The notes under the pieces are model-generated. The model worked only from the letters and a program-made list of their open reading frames with translations. It searched no databases and was not told the DNA's origin. From an uncultured Woeseia sp. (GTDB lineage Bacteria; Pseudomonadota; Gammaproteobacteria; Steroidobacterales; Woeseiaceae), in NCBI GenBank assembly GCA_937925605.1, contig CALALV010000188.1:1-57472 (forward strand): a stretch of DNA of 57,472 bases, given 5' to 3'. The position numbers were made by a program, and so were the translations under genes. Position 1 is the stretch's first letter. Every line of letters begins with the position of its first letter. This document shows, one piece after another, positions 25,227 through 34,590 of this stretch.

Positions 25227-26588
25227 TCAGGTATAGGCGATTACGAGGTAAGCGAGCGCGGCAATCGCCGCCGCGATCAGCGCGTAGGGTATCTGGGTCA
25301 GCGCGTGCTGCATCGAGGTCGTGCCGGTCGCCTGCGCGGTCAGCACCGTGGCGTCGGAATAGAAGCAGGCGTGGCTGCCGAAGGTGCTCGCGGACAGCGT
25401 CGCGCCGATGACGAGGGTCATGTCCGCGCCGAGGTTCTGCCCGAGCGCGGTGACGATCGGCAGGATGATCACGAACACGCCCCAGTTCGAGCCGGTCGCG
25501 AAGGACACGAGGCCCATCGTCAGGAAGATCATCACCGGCAGCAGTTCAGGCGTCAGCACGGGCTCGAGCGAGACCACGACCCACTCGGCGAGGCCGAGCG
25601 CGTCGTTGACGTCCTTCAGCGTGAACGCGGCGACCAGCACGCCGAGCGGCTCGATCATCGTCTTGAAGCCGTCGATGACCGTGTTGAACGTATCCTCCAT
25701 GTCGAGGATGCGCAGGCCGAGGATCACGACCAGCGTGCCGCCGAGCGTCGCGTAGATGCCCTTCAGGAAGTCCTTGTCGAAATACAGCGTCAGCAGCACC
25801 AGCGCGAGCATCGGCACGACGAACAGCAACAGCGATCGCGGCGCCGCGCTCTTCGGTTGAATCGCGAGGTTGGCGGCCTCGACGTGCTCCGCCTCGGGCG
25901 GCACCGTGGCGCCGGCCGCGGCGCGGGCCTCGGCGGCGCGCATCGGGCCGAGGTCCGGCACCGCGCCGGCGATGACCACGGGCACGAGCAGCACCGCGGC
26001 CCAGGCGTAGAACATGTAGGGGATCGAGCGGATGTAGGTCTCGAGGCCCGCGCCCTGGGCTGCCAGCCCGTTGTCGACCAGGAGCCCGCCGAAGAACGCG
26101 CCCCAGGTCGAGATCGGGATCAGCACGCTGATAGGCGCGGCCGTCGAGTCGACGACGTAGGCGAGTTTCTCGCGCGAGATACGGAAGCGGTCGGTCAGCT
26201 CGCGCATCGACGCGCCGAGCGCGAGCGAGTTCAGGTAGTCGTCGACGAACAGCAGCAGGCCGATGCCCCAGGTCGTCAGCAGCGCGCTTTTCGCCGAGCG
26301 CGCGTAGCGGCTCATCCGCTCGGTGAACGCCCGGGTCGCACCGGTGCGCGTGAACAGCGCGATCAGGCTGCCCATGAAGCCGCAGACCAGGATGACCCAG
26401 GCGACGTCCTCGTCGGTCATGACGCGGAGCGTCGTGTCGGCGAAGCCGCCGAGGAACTGCGTGCCGTGCAGCATCACGAGGCCGAGCAGCGCGCCGCTGA
26501 CGAGCGACTCGATCGGCCGCCGCGTCAGCACCGCGAGCAGCAGCACGAGCAGCGTCGGGATCACCGCAAGCGCGCCGAAATCGTCCAT
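25227..26588 (-). CDS. NhaC-family sodium/proton antiporter
   Basis: 453 residues, about 11 membrane segments. Family features include VCGFMGSLIALFTRTGATRAF, GIGLLLFVDDYLNSLALG, YVVDSTAAPISVLIPISTWGAFFGG and GSNWGVFVIILPIVTALG with SHACFYSDATVLTAQATGT near the end. NhaC relatives exchange sodium for protons, or sometimes malate/lactate or basic amino-acid metabolites. The ATG at 26586-26588 overlaps its flavoprotein neighbour almost completely (one-base gap), so translation is coupled. The longer open frame upstream is an antisense shadow. A substrate exchanger coupled to the flavoenzyme next door is possible. Confidence 0.88.
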   Translation of the reverse strand: MDDFGALAVIPTLLVLLLAVLTRRPIESLVSGALLGLVMLHGTQFLGGFADTTLRVMTDEDVAWVILVCGFMGSLIALFTRTGATRAFTERMSRYARSAKSALLTTWGIGLLLFVDDYLNSLALGASMRELTDRFRISREKLAYVVDSTAAPISVLIPISTWGAFFGGLLVDNGLAAQGAGLETYIRSIPYMFYAWAAVLLVPVVIAGAVPDLGPMRAAEARAAAGATVPPEAEHVEAANLAIQPKSAAPRSLLLFVVPMLALVLLTLYFDKDFLKGIYATLGGTLVVILGLRILDMEDTFNTVIDGFKTMIEPLGVLVAAFTLKDVNDALGLAEWVVVSLEPVLTPELLPVMIFLTMGLVSFATGSNWGVFVIILPIVTALGQNLGADMTLVIGATLSASTFGSHACFYSDATVLTAQATGTTSMQHALTQIPYALIAAAIAALAYLVIAYT

Positions 26589-26589
26589 G

Positions 26590-28446
26590 TCAGCGCGTGC
26601 GCAGCTGCTCTTGCACGGCGCGGTACGCGGCGTCGATCGCGCCGTCGACGTAGGCGTAGGCGGACGCGTCGGAGTTCGCGATCGAGATGCGGCCGAGCTG
26701 CGCACGGCCGGCGACGTGCGGCCCGTTCGCGGGTCCGAAACCGTCCGGGTCGTAGAGTTCGTTGTACTCGTAGGCGTAGCCGTGCGGCCAGCGGTTTACC
26801 GTGATCGCGGCGATGTCGCGCGCGGCGTCGAAGCCCGCGGCGCCGAAAGCGCCGGTCAGCGTTTCGACGATGTCGCACTCGAACTCGTCGAAGCTCATCT
26901 GGTAGAGCTTGCGGCGCCCGGCCAGGTGCTGCTCGCGGCCGCTCAGTCCGCTGTCCGGCTCGGCCGGCGCCCAGCTCGCGTGCAGCACGGTCGGTTCGTC
27001 CGGTCCGCTCGCGAAGCGGTAGCTGCCGATGCTGACCGGGAAGTCGAGGCCGATCGAGCTCATCGTCCGCCCGTACGGCAGGTACAGGCTGTGATAGCCG
27101 GTCTCCTGCCACGGCCGCCAGTTGCGCACGGCGATGCTGGTGTAGACGAGCGGCACCTTCTCCGCGTAGTCGATGGCCTCGCGCTGGCGCTCCGGCAGCT
27201 CCGGGCAGAGGTAGGGCAGCATGTGGCTGTAGCAGGCCATGACCGCGTGGCGCGCACGCACGCGGTGAACCTGCCCGTCGCGCACGTAGGTCACGTCCAC
27301 GGACCGGCCGTCGTCCCCGTGCCGCGCGTCGACGGCGGTCGCGAGCAGGCGGATGCGGGTCGGGCTGCCGCGCCGGTCGAGTTCGTCGTAGTTCACGCGG
27401 CGCTCCACCAGTTCCTCGGCCGTGCTGCCCGGCAGTGCCCGCGGCAGCAGGTCGCGGACCAGCGCGCGGGCCACGCCGGCATTGCCGTCCGGGAAATGGA
27501 AGATGTAGGGCTCCTCGCCCTGGCCGTGCATGTCGGTGGCCGGTTCCTCGAGGCCGAGGCCGGCGAAACCCGGCATGCCGTTGCGCCAGGCCTCGAGCGC
27601 GGACAGCGCGTCGTAGCCGATGCCCCACAGGCCCGTGATCGAATCGCGCAACAGCCTCACGACGCGCTCGTCGATGCCGAGCGGGCCGCGCAGGTAGTCG
27701 CTGTAGCTTATGCTGCGCAGGTGCGCGCGCTTCTGATCGCGAGTGAGCGCGGGGAACGGGTCGTCGTCGTAACGCAGCAGCCCGCCGAGACTCTGCCTGG
27801 CCGCGTCCGGCAGCGGGTAGGCGGCGACGGCCGCCTGCAGGTCCCCGGGCACGGCCCAGCCGAAGGTGCGCAGCACGTTCGGTGCCAGCTGGCCCGGCTG
27901 GCCGAAGTAGATGCCCCGCTGCAGGCCGCGATCGTCGTACCAGTCCTGGTCGTACCAGTCGTAGAAGCGCTGCACGTCGATGCCGACGTCCGCCAGCAGC
28001 CGACGCGACTCCGCCGAGTAGGCAGACGGCGTGTCGATCGCCTGGCTGCCGCCGTAGCCGATCAGCCGGCGGCCGTCGACCTCGAACTCGTTGCGCTTCG
28101 CGTGGCCGCCGAAGTCGTCGTGGTTGTCGAGCACCAGGACGCGCGCCGCCGGGCCGGCCTGCTGCCGCCAGAAGTGCGCCGCGGCCAGTCCCGAGATGCC
28201 GCCGCCGACCACGACCAGGTCGTAGTCGTCGTCGGTCTGCACGGCCGGCCGCTCGTAGCGATGCCCCGCCCAGGCGAGCGCGTGGGCGACCTCGAAGGAA
28301 CCCGCGTGGCTGCCGCGCATGCCGGTCAGCGTCGGCGGGTAGTTGTCCGCAGCGGCCGCCAGCAGGCCGGCCGGTGCCAGCGAGCCCGCCGTGCCCAGCG
28401 CAACGCCATTCAGGAAGTCCCTGCGCGTGATACCGCTCGAGCCCAT
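26590..28446 (-). CDS. Tat-exported FAD-dependent oxidoreductase, spermidine-dehydrogenase-like
   Basis: 618 residues. The twin-arginine signal ITRRDFLNG precedes a hydrophobic run. The FAD-binding site is LVVVGGGISGLAAAHFW, then LVLDNHDDFGGHAKRNEF, the flavin-monooxygenase/amine-oxidase pattern. The C-terminal flavin contact is in QLGRISIANSDASAYAYVDGAI. Length and signal match the SpdH family (about 620 residues), in which some members oxidise spermidine in the periplasm and pass electrons to the respiratory chain. Assignment to spermidine is tentative; other amines or hydroxy compounds fit. It starts a tight operon with the NhaC antiporter (one base apart), cupin and amidohydrolase, which supports an amine-catabolic role (inference). 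Confidence 0.8.
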   Translation of the reverse strand: MGSSGITRRDFLNGVALGTAGSLAPAGLLAAAADNYPPTLTGMRGSHAGSFEVAHALAWAGHRYERPAVQTDDDYDLVVVGGGISGLAAAHFWRQQAGPAARVLVLDNHDDFGGHAKRNEFEVDGRRLIGYGGSQAIDTPSAYSAESRRLLADVGIDVQRFYDWYDQDWYDDRGLQRGIYFGQPGQLAPNVLRTFGWAVPGDLQAAVAAYPLPDAARQSLGGLLRYDDDPFPALTRDQKRAHLRSISYSDYLRGPLGIDERVVRLLRDSITGLWGIGYDALSALEAWRNGMPGFAGLGLEEPATDMHGQGEEPYIFHFPDGNAGVARALVRDLLPRALPGSTAEELVERRVNYDELDRRGSPTRIRLLATAVDARHGDDGRSVDVTYVRDGQVHRVRARHAVMACYSHMLPYLCPELPERQREAIDYAEKVPLVYTSIAVRNWRPWQETGYHSLYLPYGRTMSSIGLDFPVSIGSYRFASGPDEPTVLHASWAPAEPDSGLSGREQHLAGRRKLYQMSFDEFECDIVETLTGAFGAAGFDAARDIAAITVNRWPHGYAYEYNELYDPDGFGPANGPHVAGRAQLGRISIANSDASAYAYVDGAIDAAYRAVQEQLRTR

Positions 28447-28533
28447 AAATCCCCCATCAACCCGCCCATGGTAGCCCCGGACGGCCGTCCCGCGACTCCG
28501 CGCCGACAGGCGAGCAGGCGTGCTACCGGCGAC

Positions 28534-29979
28534 TCAGGGCAGCGGCGCCGCGGGCGGCGGCGCGCGGCGCCCCGTCAGCCGCGACACGACGACCGTCAGG
28601 ACGAGCCCGACGATCATGCCCGGGATCATCTCGTACAGCTCGTAGCTGCCTGCCTTGAAGGCCAGCACCCAGACGACGCTGGTCAGGAAGCCGCCGAGCA
28701 TGCCGGCCGCGACGCCGGGCGCGTTCGTGTGCCGGTAATAGAACATGCACAGGATCACCGGCCCGAACGCGGCGCCGAGGCCGGACCAGGCGAAGAGTAT
28801 GAACCAGAAGATCAGCTTCGGCTCCTCGAGCGCGAACACGACCGCGATCACGCCGATCACGACCGTGACGATCTTGCCGTAGCGCGCGAGCCCGTGGTCG
28901 GCCTGCCGGCTGCCGAGAATCCGCTGCATCGTGTCGCGCACGACCGCCGACGATGCGAGCAGCAGCAACGAGTCCACCGTCGACATGATGGCCGACAGCA
29001 CGATCACGAGCAGCAGGCCCGTGATCACCGCCGGGAACAGCTCGCGTGCCAGCACCGGGAAGATCGCTTCCTGGTCGGCGAGCTCCGGGTACAGCGCGCG
29101 CCCGGCCATGCCGGCCGTCACGGCGCCGACATCGAACAGCAGGATGACGATGACCGACATCGTGCGCGCGCGCCCGAGTTCGGACTCGTCGCGCACGGCG
29201 AGGAAACGCGACATGAGCTGCGGCGCGCCGAGAAACGGCAGGCCGATCGCGAGGAAACTGACGAGCGCGATCCAGCCCGGCAGCCCGTCGCCGGTGAAAC
29301 CCCAGAAGTCGAGCAGGGCCGGGTCGTCGGCGGCCAGCGTCGCGCTGACCTGGCCCCAGCCGCCGGCCGCGCCGATCGCGACGGTCGGCACGACGATCAG
29401 GCCGAGCAGCATCAGCGCGCCCTGCACCGCGTCGGTGTACGCGACCGCCTTGAAGCCGCCGACGAACGTGTAGGTGATGATGATCGCGGCGCCCAGGATC
29501 ACCGCGGTCTCGTAGTCGATGTCGATGAAGTTCGCGAAGGCCTTGCCGGTCGCGGTCATCTGCGCGGTGACATAGGCCGCGACCATCGTCACGATGATGA
29601 TCACCGCGATCCAGCGCAGCAGGTGCCGCGGGTCGCCGAAGCGCGCCGCGAGCACGTCCGGCACCGTGATCGCGTCGGTCACGTCGCCGATGCGCTTCAT
29701 GCGCCGCGACACCAGGGTCCAGGCCAGCCAGACGCCGATGATCTCGCCGACGACGACCCAGTAGGCCTGCGCGCCGACCGCGTAGCCCATGCCGGTCAGG
29801 CCGAGCAGCAGCCAGCCCGACTCGCCGGTTGCGTTCATGCTGAACGCGACGACCCAGAACGGCAGCTTCTTGCCGGCGAGAAAGAACCCGGACAGCGTTT
29901 TCGTCTCGCGCCGGCTCCAGATCGCGAGCCCGGCGAGCACGACCAGGTAGCCAAGCAGTACCCCGGTGACGGCGTCCAC
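28534..29979 (-). CDS. Sodium/solute symporter (SSS family, PutP-like)
   Basis: 481 residues from a GTG at 29977-29979, about 13 membrane segments. The SSS core is evident: SGFFLAGKKLPFWVVAFSMNATGESGW at the first substrate helix, AYTDAVQGALMLLGLIVVP, FLAIGLPFLGAPQLMSRFLAVRD and IVLSAIMSTVDSLLLLASSAVVRD, the conserved helix with the sodium-site Ser/Thr. Relatives bring in proline, pantothenate, acetate or other organic solutes with sodium. The start was set by the family N-terminus because the longer frame reads through the protease gene's end. Ten bases after the metalloprotease stop, so coupled to it; peptides or amino acids released by the protease could be its cargo (inference). Confidence 0.92.
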   Translation of the reverse strand: MDAVTGVLLGYLVVLAGLAIWSRRETKTLSGFFLAGKKLPFWVVAFSMNATGESGWLLLGLTGMGYAVGAQAYWVVVGEIIGVWLAWTLVSRRMKRIGDVTDAITVPDVLAARFGDPRHLLRWIAVIIIVTMVAAYVTAQMTATGKAFANFIDIDYETAVILGAAIIITYTFVGGFKAVAYTDAVQGALMLLGLIVVPTVAIGAAGGWGQVSATLAADDPALLDFWGFTGDGLPGWIALVSFLAIGLPFLGAPQLMSRFLAVRDESELGRARTMSVIVILLFDVGAVTAGMAGRALYPELADQEAIFPVLARELFPAVITGLLLVIVLSAIMSTVDSLLLLASSAVVRDTMQRILGSRQADHGLARYGKIVTVVIGVIAVVFALEEPKLIFWFILFAWSGLGAAFGPVILCMFYYRHTNAPGVAAGMLGGFLTSVVWVLAFKAGSYELYEMIPGMIVGLVLTVVVSRLTGRRAPPPAAPLP

Positions 29980-29989
29980 GCGGCCGCTC

Positions 29990-32422
29990 TCAGTGACCGC
30001 CGATCGGCGAGCCGGGCGGGACCGCGACGCGCGGCAGTTCGCGGAACAGCTGCGGCTCGTCCTCCAGCAAGCCGATGCGGTGGCGCGCATAGCCGTAGTG
30101 CGCCCGCCAGGCCGGGTCGCTCTCGACCGCGGCCCGCTGGGCGATCCAGTCGTCGAGCGCCGCGAGCGCGCCCCGCGCCGCCGCGCGGACCCGCGGCGCC
30201 GCCTGCGCGTCGACGAGCTGGCGCGCGAGCTCGTCGAGCACCAGCAGATCGACCGTGCGCCGAATGGCCGCCGCCTGGCCGCTGCCCTGCGGCGCGTACC
30301 AGGTCGCGCCGAGCAGGCCGTTCAGCAGTTCCTGGAAGCCGGGCTGCGCCGCGTCCAGCGCGTGGTTCGCGCTGAGTCGCGCCGCGCGCGCCGGGTCCAG
30401 CAATACCTCGAGCGTCAGCGCCGCGGCGCTGGCCGGCGGGCCCAGCGGGTCGAAGCTCGGGCCGGTATGGCGCGGGAAGGTCTCGCGCGAGCGCGTGTAA
30501 CCCGGCGGCCGCGGCGGGATGCCGGCGAGCAGTTCGGGATCGAGCGCCAGCACGCGCGGCGACAGCGTGGCGTAGAGCGCAGCGGCCGCGGCGCGCTGGC
30601 GCTCGGGCGGCACCGGCACGCCCGGCCGCTGGCCGTCGCCGCGCAGCGCGTAGCGGAAATCGTCGCCGCCGATCAGCTTGCCGACCGCCTGCAACTGGTA
30701 GCGGTGCAGCAGGTAGATCGGCACGAGGACTTCCTCCAGGGTCGCGAGCGGACGGCCGGGGCGCAGGTTCGCCTCGCCGAAGCGCGACAGCGCGATCTCG
30801 CGCACGCGCAGCAGGTGGTTGAGCTCGGCGATCGCGTCGCCTCCGTTGTCCCACAGGTTGCCGTCCGGATGCGCCGTGCCGACCGCGCGCGCATCGCTGT
30901 CGGCGACGAATTTCAGCGTGGCGAGCGTTTCGGACAGGATCTCGGCGCGCTGCGCGTCCGCGTCGACGTCGTCCGGGAAGTCCTGGTAGCCGTACAGGAT
31001 CACGCGCTCGTCCCATGCGCCGATGCCCGTGTCGTAGGCATCCGTCAGGTCCAGCGTGCCGTCGTCGGCAATGCGGATCTGCGGGTGAGGGTAGTCCATG
31101 ACCGAGCTGCGACCCTGCGTGCTGGCCGCGAAGTTGTGCTCGATGCCGAGCGTGTGCCCGACCTCGTGCGCGGACAGCTGGCGGATGCGCGCGAGCGCCA
31201 TGTCGAGCGCGGCGTCGCGTTCCCCGGTCTCGCCGTCGCCGTAGGGCGCCAGCAGGCCTTCCGCGATCAGGTAGTCCTGCCGGACCCGCAGGCTGCCGAG
31301 CGTCACGTGGCCCTTCAGGATCTCGCCGGTGCGCGGGTCGAGGATCGACGAGCCGTAGGACCAGCCGCGCGTGGACCGGTGCACCCACTGGATCACGTTG
31401 TAGCGCACGTCCATCGGGTCGGCGTCCTCGGGCAACATCTCGACCCGGAACGCATCGCGGTAGCCGGCGGCCTCGAAAGCCTCGTTCCACCAGCGCGCCC
31501 CGTCGAGCAGCGCGCTCCGGATGGGCTCCGGCGCGCCGCGGTCGAGGTAGTAGACGATCGGCTCGACGGCCTCGCTGACGGCGGCGGACGGGTCCTGCTT
31601 CTGCAGGCGGTGGCGGCGCGCGTAGCGCACGGTCAGCTCCTCGCCGACCGGCGTCGCGTAGTCGCTGAAGCCGTCGGTGCCGTAGGCGAGCCCGATCAGG
31701 CCGGCCCGCGGATCGTAGGGCAGCGGCTCGTAGCCGTCGTCGGGCAGGCGGATGAACGAGTGGTGCAGGTGCACGCTGATGCTGGCCGGATCGGGGGCGA
31801 CGGTCCCGAGGATCGCGCCGGCGGGCTTGCCCGTGTAGGTCACGACGGCCTCGATCTCGCTGTTGTCCGGGAACGCCTTCGTGCGCGGCGCGTAGATCGC
31901 CGAGCGGCTCGCGTCCACCGCATAGCTGCCCTCGCCGGCCTGCTCGAGCGTGCGCGCGAGCCCGTGCGCGTCGCGCAGCAGGAAGTCGGTGGCATCCACG
32001 AACACGCGGCCGTCGGCGCGCCCGGCGATCTCGAAGCCCCACAGCACCGAGTGCGCGAACGAGGCGTCGATCGCGTGCTGCTCGTCCGGGTTGTCGGACA
32101 GCGCCCGGTAGTCGAGGTTGTCCGCCACGAGCAGGACGCGGTTCCCGTGCCGTTCGAAGCGGACGATGTGGCGCGCGCCGAGCTGGCCGCGGTCGAGACC
32201 GAGGTCGTTGGAGCCGACGCCGCGCGCGAGCGAGGCCTGGTACAGGAGCGGCGTATCGAAGCTATCGAGGCCCAGGTACAGCCGCCCGCCGCTGTCGTCG
32301 CGGTACAGGTCGATGAAGCCCTCGAGGCGCTCGAAGCCGTCGAGCGCGTCTGCGAAACCGTCGGCGGCCGGCCGGCTGCAGCCGGCGACGAGCGCGAGCG
32401 CAAGGACAAGGATGATGCGCAT
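29990..32422 (-). CDS. Lipidated zinc metalloprotease (DUF5117/DUF4953-type gluzincin-like)
   Basis: 810 residues. A lipoprotein signal (LVLALALVAGCSR) precedes an N-terminal beta domain and a metzincin-like zinc site SAHEVGHTLGIEHNF, which gives HExxHxxGxxH plus the Asn often seen in this family, then SSVMDYPHP with the Met-turn-like region. Downstream, a helical domain (about residues 520-780) closes the active site cleft. Members of this group are found in proteobacteria and Bacteroidetes with no known substrate; a peptidase acting on exported peptides is expected. GGGGGA precedes the ATG. It lies 39 bases after the aminotransferase gene and 10 bases before the symporter gene. Confidence 0.85.
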   Translation of the reverse strand: MRIILVLALALVAGCSRPAADGFADALDGFERLEGFIDLYRDDSGGRLYLGLDSFDTPLLYQASLARGVGSNDLGLDRGQLGARHIVRFERHGNRVLLVADNLDYRALSDNPDEQHAIDASFAHSVLWGFEIAGRADGRVFVDATDFLLRDAHGLARTLEQAGEGSYAVDASRSAIYAPRTKAFPDNSEIEAVVTYTGKPAGAILGTVAPDPASISVHLHHSFIRLPDDGYEPLPYDPRAGLIGLAYGTDGFSDYATPVGEELTVRYARRHRLQKQDPSAAVSEAVEPIVYYLDRGAPEPIRSALLDGARWWNEAFEAAGYRDAFRVEMLPEDADPMDVRYNVIQWVHRSTRGWSYGSSILDPRTGEILKGHVTLGSLRVRQDYLIAEGLLAPYGDGETGERDAALDMALARIRQLSAHEVGHTLGIEHNFAASTQGRSSVMDYPHPQIRIADDGTLDLTDAYDTGIGAWDERVILYGYQDFPDDVDADAQRAEILSETLATLKFVADSDARAVGTAHPDGNLWDNGGDAIAELNHLLRVREIALSRFGEANLRPGRPLATLEEVLVPIYLLHRYQLQAVGKLIGGDDFRYALRGDGQRPGVPVPPERQRAAAAALYATLSPRVLALDPELLAGIPPRPPGYTRSRETFPRHTGPSFDPLGPPASAAALTLEVLLDPARAARLSANHALDAAQPGFQELLNGLLGATWYAPQGSGQAAAIRRTVDLLVLDELARQLVDAQAAPRVRAAARGALAALDDWIAQRAAVESDPAWRAHYGYARHRIGLLEDEPQLFRELPRVAVPPGSPIGGH

Positions 32423-32461
32423 GCTTCCCCCGCAGTGCGTGTCGTTATTCGGTGTCGTTGT

Positions 32462-33748
32462 CTAGCCCTGCTCCGCGAGCGCCTCCGCGAACGCGTCGAG
32501 GAACAGGTCGGCATCGGCCCCGGAGAATACCATCGGCGGCCGGAGCTTCAGCACGTTGTCGTCCGGCCCGATCGTGTTGGTCAGCACGCCGCGCCGGCAC
32601 AGCGCGTTGACGACGGCGCGCGCACGCGCGGTCGCGGGCGCACGGCTCGCGCGGTCCTCGACCAGCTCGACGGCGAGAAACAGGCCGTGGCCGCGCACGT
32701 CGCCGATCAGATCGAAACGCGCTGCGAGCGCGGCGAGCCCTTCGCGCAGGCTGCGGCCGACGGCCAGCGCGTGCGCCTGCAGGCCGTCGCGCTCGACGAT
32801 GTCGAGCACCGCGAGGCCGGCGGCGGCCGACACCGGGTTGCCGCCGAAGGTGTTGAAGTAGCCCGTCTCAGCGGCGAAGCGCTCCGCAAGGTCGCGTCGC
32901 AGCACGGTCGCCGCCAGCGGGTGGCCGTTGCCGATCGGCTTGCCGAGCGTGACGATGTCCGGCACGAGCCCGTCCGCCTCGAAGCCCCAGAAATGCCGTC
33001 CCGTCCGGCCGAAGCCGGGCTGCACCTCGTCCGCCACGAACAGGCCGCCGGCCGCGCGGATGCGTGCGGCGGCGCCGGCCAGGAAACCGGGCGGCGATTC
33101 GACCACGGCCGACGACGACGAGATCGTGTCGACGACGAACGCCGCCGGTTCGAAGCCGCGACGTCGCAGCTCGGCAACCGCGACGTCGACCTGCGCCGCG
33201 TAGCGTTCCCCGGCATCGGCGCCGCGGTGCTCGCCGCGGTAGGTGTCCGGGAACGGCACCGTCGCGACGTACGGCGGGCGCCGCGCGGGCGGCGTGTCCT
33301 CGGTCGAGATATCGGCGATGAGCTGCGAATTGCCGTGGTAGGCGAACTCGGTCACGACGATGCCCTGCCGACCCGTCGCCTCGCGCGCAACGCGCAGCGC
33401 GAGTTCGTTGGCCTCGGTGCCTGTGCAGCTGAACATGACCGTGTCGAGTTCGCTCGGGAATCTTGCGAGCAGGCGCTCGGCGTAGTCGAGCACGGTCTCG
33501 TGCAGGTAGCGGGTGTGCGTATTGAGCGTTGCGGCCTGCCGGCAGATCGCCTCGACGACCTCGGGCCGGCAGTGCCCGACATGCGGCACGTTGTTGTACA
33601 GGTCCAGGTAGCGTCGGCCGTCGGCGGCCGTGAGCCAAGCGCCCTCGCCCTTCACGAGGTGCAGCGGTTCCTCGTAGAACAGCCGGTAGGCCGGCCCGAG
33701 CAGGCGCTCGCGCCTGCTCTTCAGCGAATCGGCGGGCGCGGGCGGCAT
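32462..33748 (-). CDS. Class III PLP-dependent aminotransferase
   Basis: 428 residues, fold type I. The PLP lysine is Lys270 in VTLGKPIGNGHP, the phosphate-binding CTGTEANELALRVAR precedes it, and FVADEVQPGFGRTG carries the cofactor-contacting Asp. The N-terminal part with YLDLYNNVPHVGHCRPEVV is typical of the AGXT2-like group that includes ethanolamine-phosphate and phosphohydroxylysine phospho-lyases; ordinary omega-transaminases are the alternative. Cytoplasmic. No good ribosome site before the ATG; it follows pssA by 28 bases. Next to the phosphatidylserine synthase, a phospho-lyase working on phosphoethanolamine is an attractive guess but only a guess. Confidence 0.9.
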   Translation of the reverse strand: MPPAPADSLKSRRERLLGPAYRLFYEEPLHLVKGEGAWLTAADGRRYLDLYNNVPHVGHCRPEVVEAICRQAATLNTHTRYLHETVLDYAERLLARFPSELDTVMFSCTGTEANELALRVAREATGRQGIVVTEFAYHGNSQLIADISTEDTPPARRPPYVATVPFPDTYRGEHRGADAGERYAAQVDVAVAELRRRGFEPAAFVVDTISSSSAVVESPPGFLAGAAARIRAAGGLFVADEVQPGFGRTGRHFWGFEADGLVPDIVTLGKPIGNGHPLAATVLRRDLAERFAAETGYFNTFGGNPVSAAAGLAVLDIVERDGLQAHALAVGRSLREGLAALAARFDLIGDVRGHGLFLAVELVEDRASRAPATARARAVVNALCRRGVLTNTIGPDDNVLKLRPPMVFSGADADLFLDAFAEALAEQG

Positions 33749-33776
33749 GCCGGCACGGCGCGCGGGCGCGCGCCGC

Positions 33777-34517
33777 TCAGGTCGCTTCCGCGTGGTGGCG
33801 GCTGATGCGACCGGCGATGATGCCGCTGATCAGCAGGAACACCGCCATGCCGAACAGGAACTCGGGAAAGCTGCGGGTGATGCCGCAGTAGTAGGTCGCG
33901 ACGAAGTTGAAGCCCTGGAACGCGTTCATCGCCTTGCTGTCGCGCCGCCTGAGTTTCGGGAAGCGGATCGTCGAGACCATGCCGAGCGCGAGCACGAACA
34001 TCAGCATTGGCAGGTAGGCGTGCAGCGGCAGCGCCGCGGCGAAGTCCTCGTAGCGCACCAGCAGGATGACCGTGGTCGAGATCAGCCCGCCGCCGCAGGC
34101 CGTGATCGGGATACCGGCGAACCAGCCGTCGCCGGGCTTCTGCGAGGACAGGTTGAAGCGCGCGAGGCGCATGGCACCGGCCAGCACGAACACGCCGACG
34201 GACAGCAGCAGGACCCAGAACGCGCCGGTACCGAACGCGACGCCGCCGACGTCGAGGCCGGCGTGGAAGACCAGCATGCCCGGCGCGACGCCGAAGGCGA
34301 TCAGGTCGGCCATCGAGTCGAATTCCGCGCCGAAGGTCGAGGTGGCCTTGAGCAGGCGCGCGGCCAGCCCGTCGAGCACGTCGAGCAGGCCGCACCAGAC
34401 GATCATCCAGCCGGCGAGCTCGAGGTGGCCGAGCTGGCTCGTGACGATCGAACCGAGGCCGAGCAGCAGGCTCGCCGCCGTGAAACCGTTCGGGATGCTG
34501 TAACGCAGTATGCTCAA
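33777..34517 (-). CDS. pssA: CDP-diacylglycerol-serine O-phosphatidyltransferase (phosphatidylserine synthase)
   Basis: 246 residues, about seven membrane segments. It carries the full CDP-alcohol phosphotransferase motif D(x)2DG(x)2AR(x)8G(x)3D(x)3D: DVLDGLAARLLKATSTFGAEFD followed by SMAD, residues about 46-71. The N-terminal SIPNGFTAASLLLGLGSIV and the MRLARFNLSSQKPGDGWFAGIP segment identify the serine-specific subgroup. It joins L-serine to CDP-diacylglycerol, the first step to phosphatidylethanolamine, in the inner membrane. The start is TTG at 34515-34517; the frame has a stop 33 bases upstream and no ATG or GTG fits, so a rare start is forced. No strong ribosome site. First of the long minus-strand run after the PDZ protein gene. 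Confidence 0.92.
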   Translation of the reverse strand: MSILRYSIPNGFTAASLLLGLGSIVTSQLGHLELAGWMIVWCGLLDVLDGLAARLLKATSTFGAEFDSMADLIAFGVAPGMLVFHAGLDVGGVAFGTGAFWVLLLSVGVFVLAGAMRLARFNLSSQKPGDGWFAGIPITACGGGLISTTVILLVRYEDFAAALPLHAYLPMLMFVLALGMVSTIRFPKLRRRDSKAMNAFQGFNFVATYYCGITRSFPEFLFGMAVFLLISGIIAGRISRHHAEAT

Positions 34518-34590
34518 GGCCGGGCCGTGTGGCTCTGCTGACCGGCGTCATTCTGCATGGGCGAACCCGGCAAGGCCAGCCCGCGGCGCC

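Noticed and set aside
26323..33805. Two very long plus-strand frames opposite the protease, symporter and flavoprotein genes
   Set aside because: Arg/Ala/Val-rich translations without any family pattern; the opposite strand has clear families with start sites and export signals.
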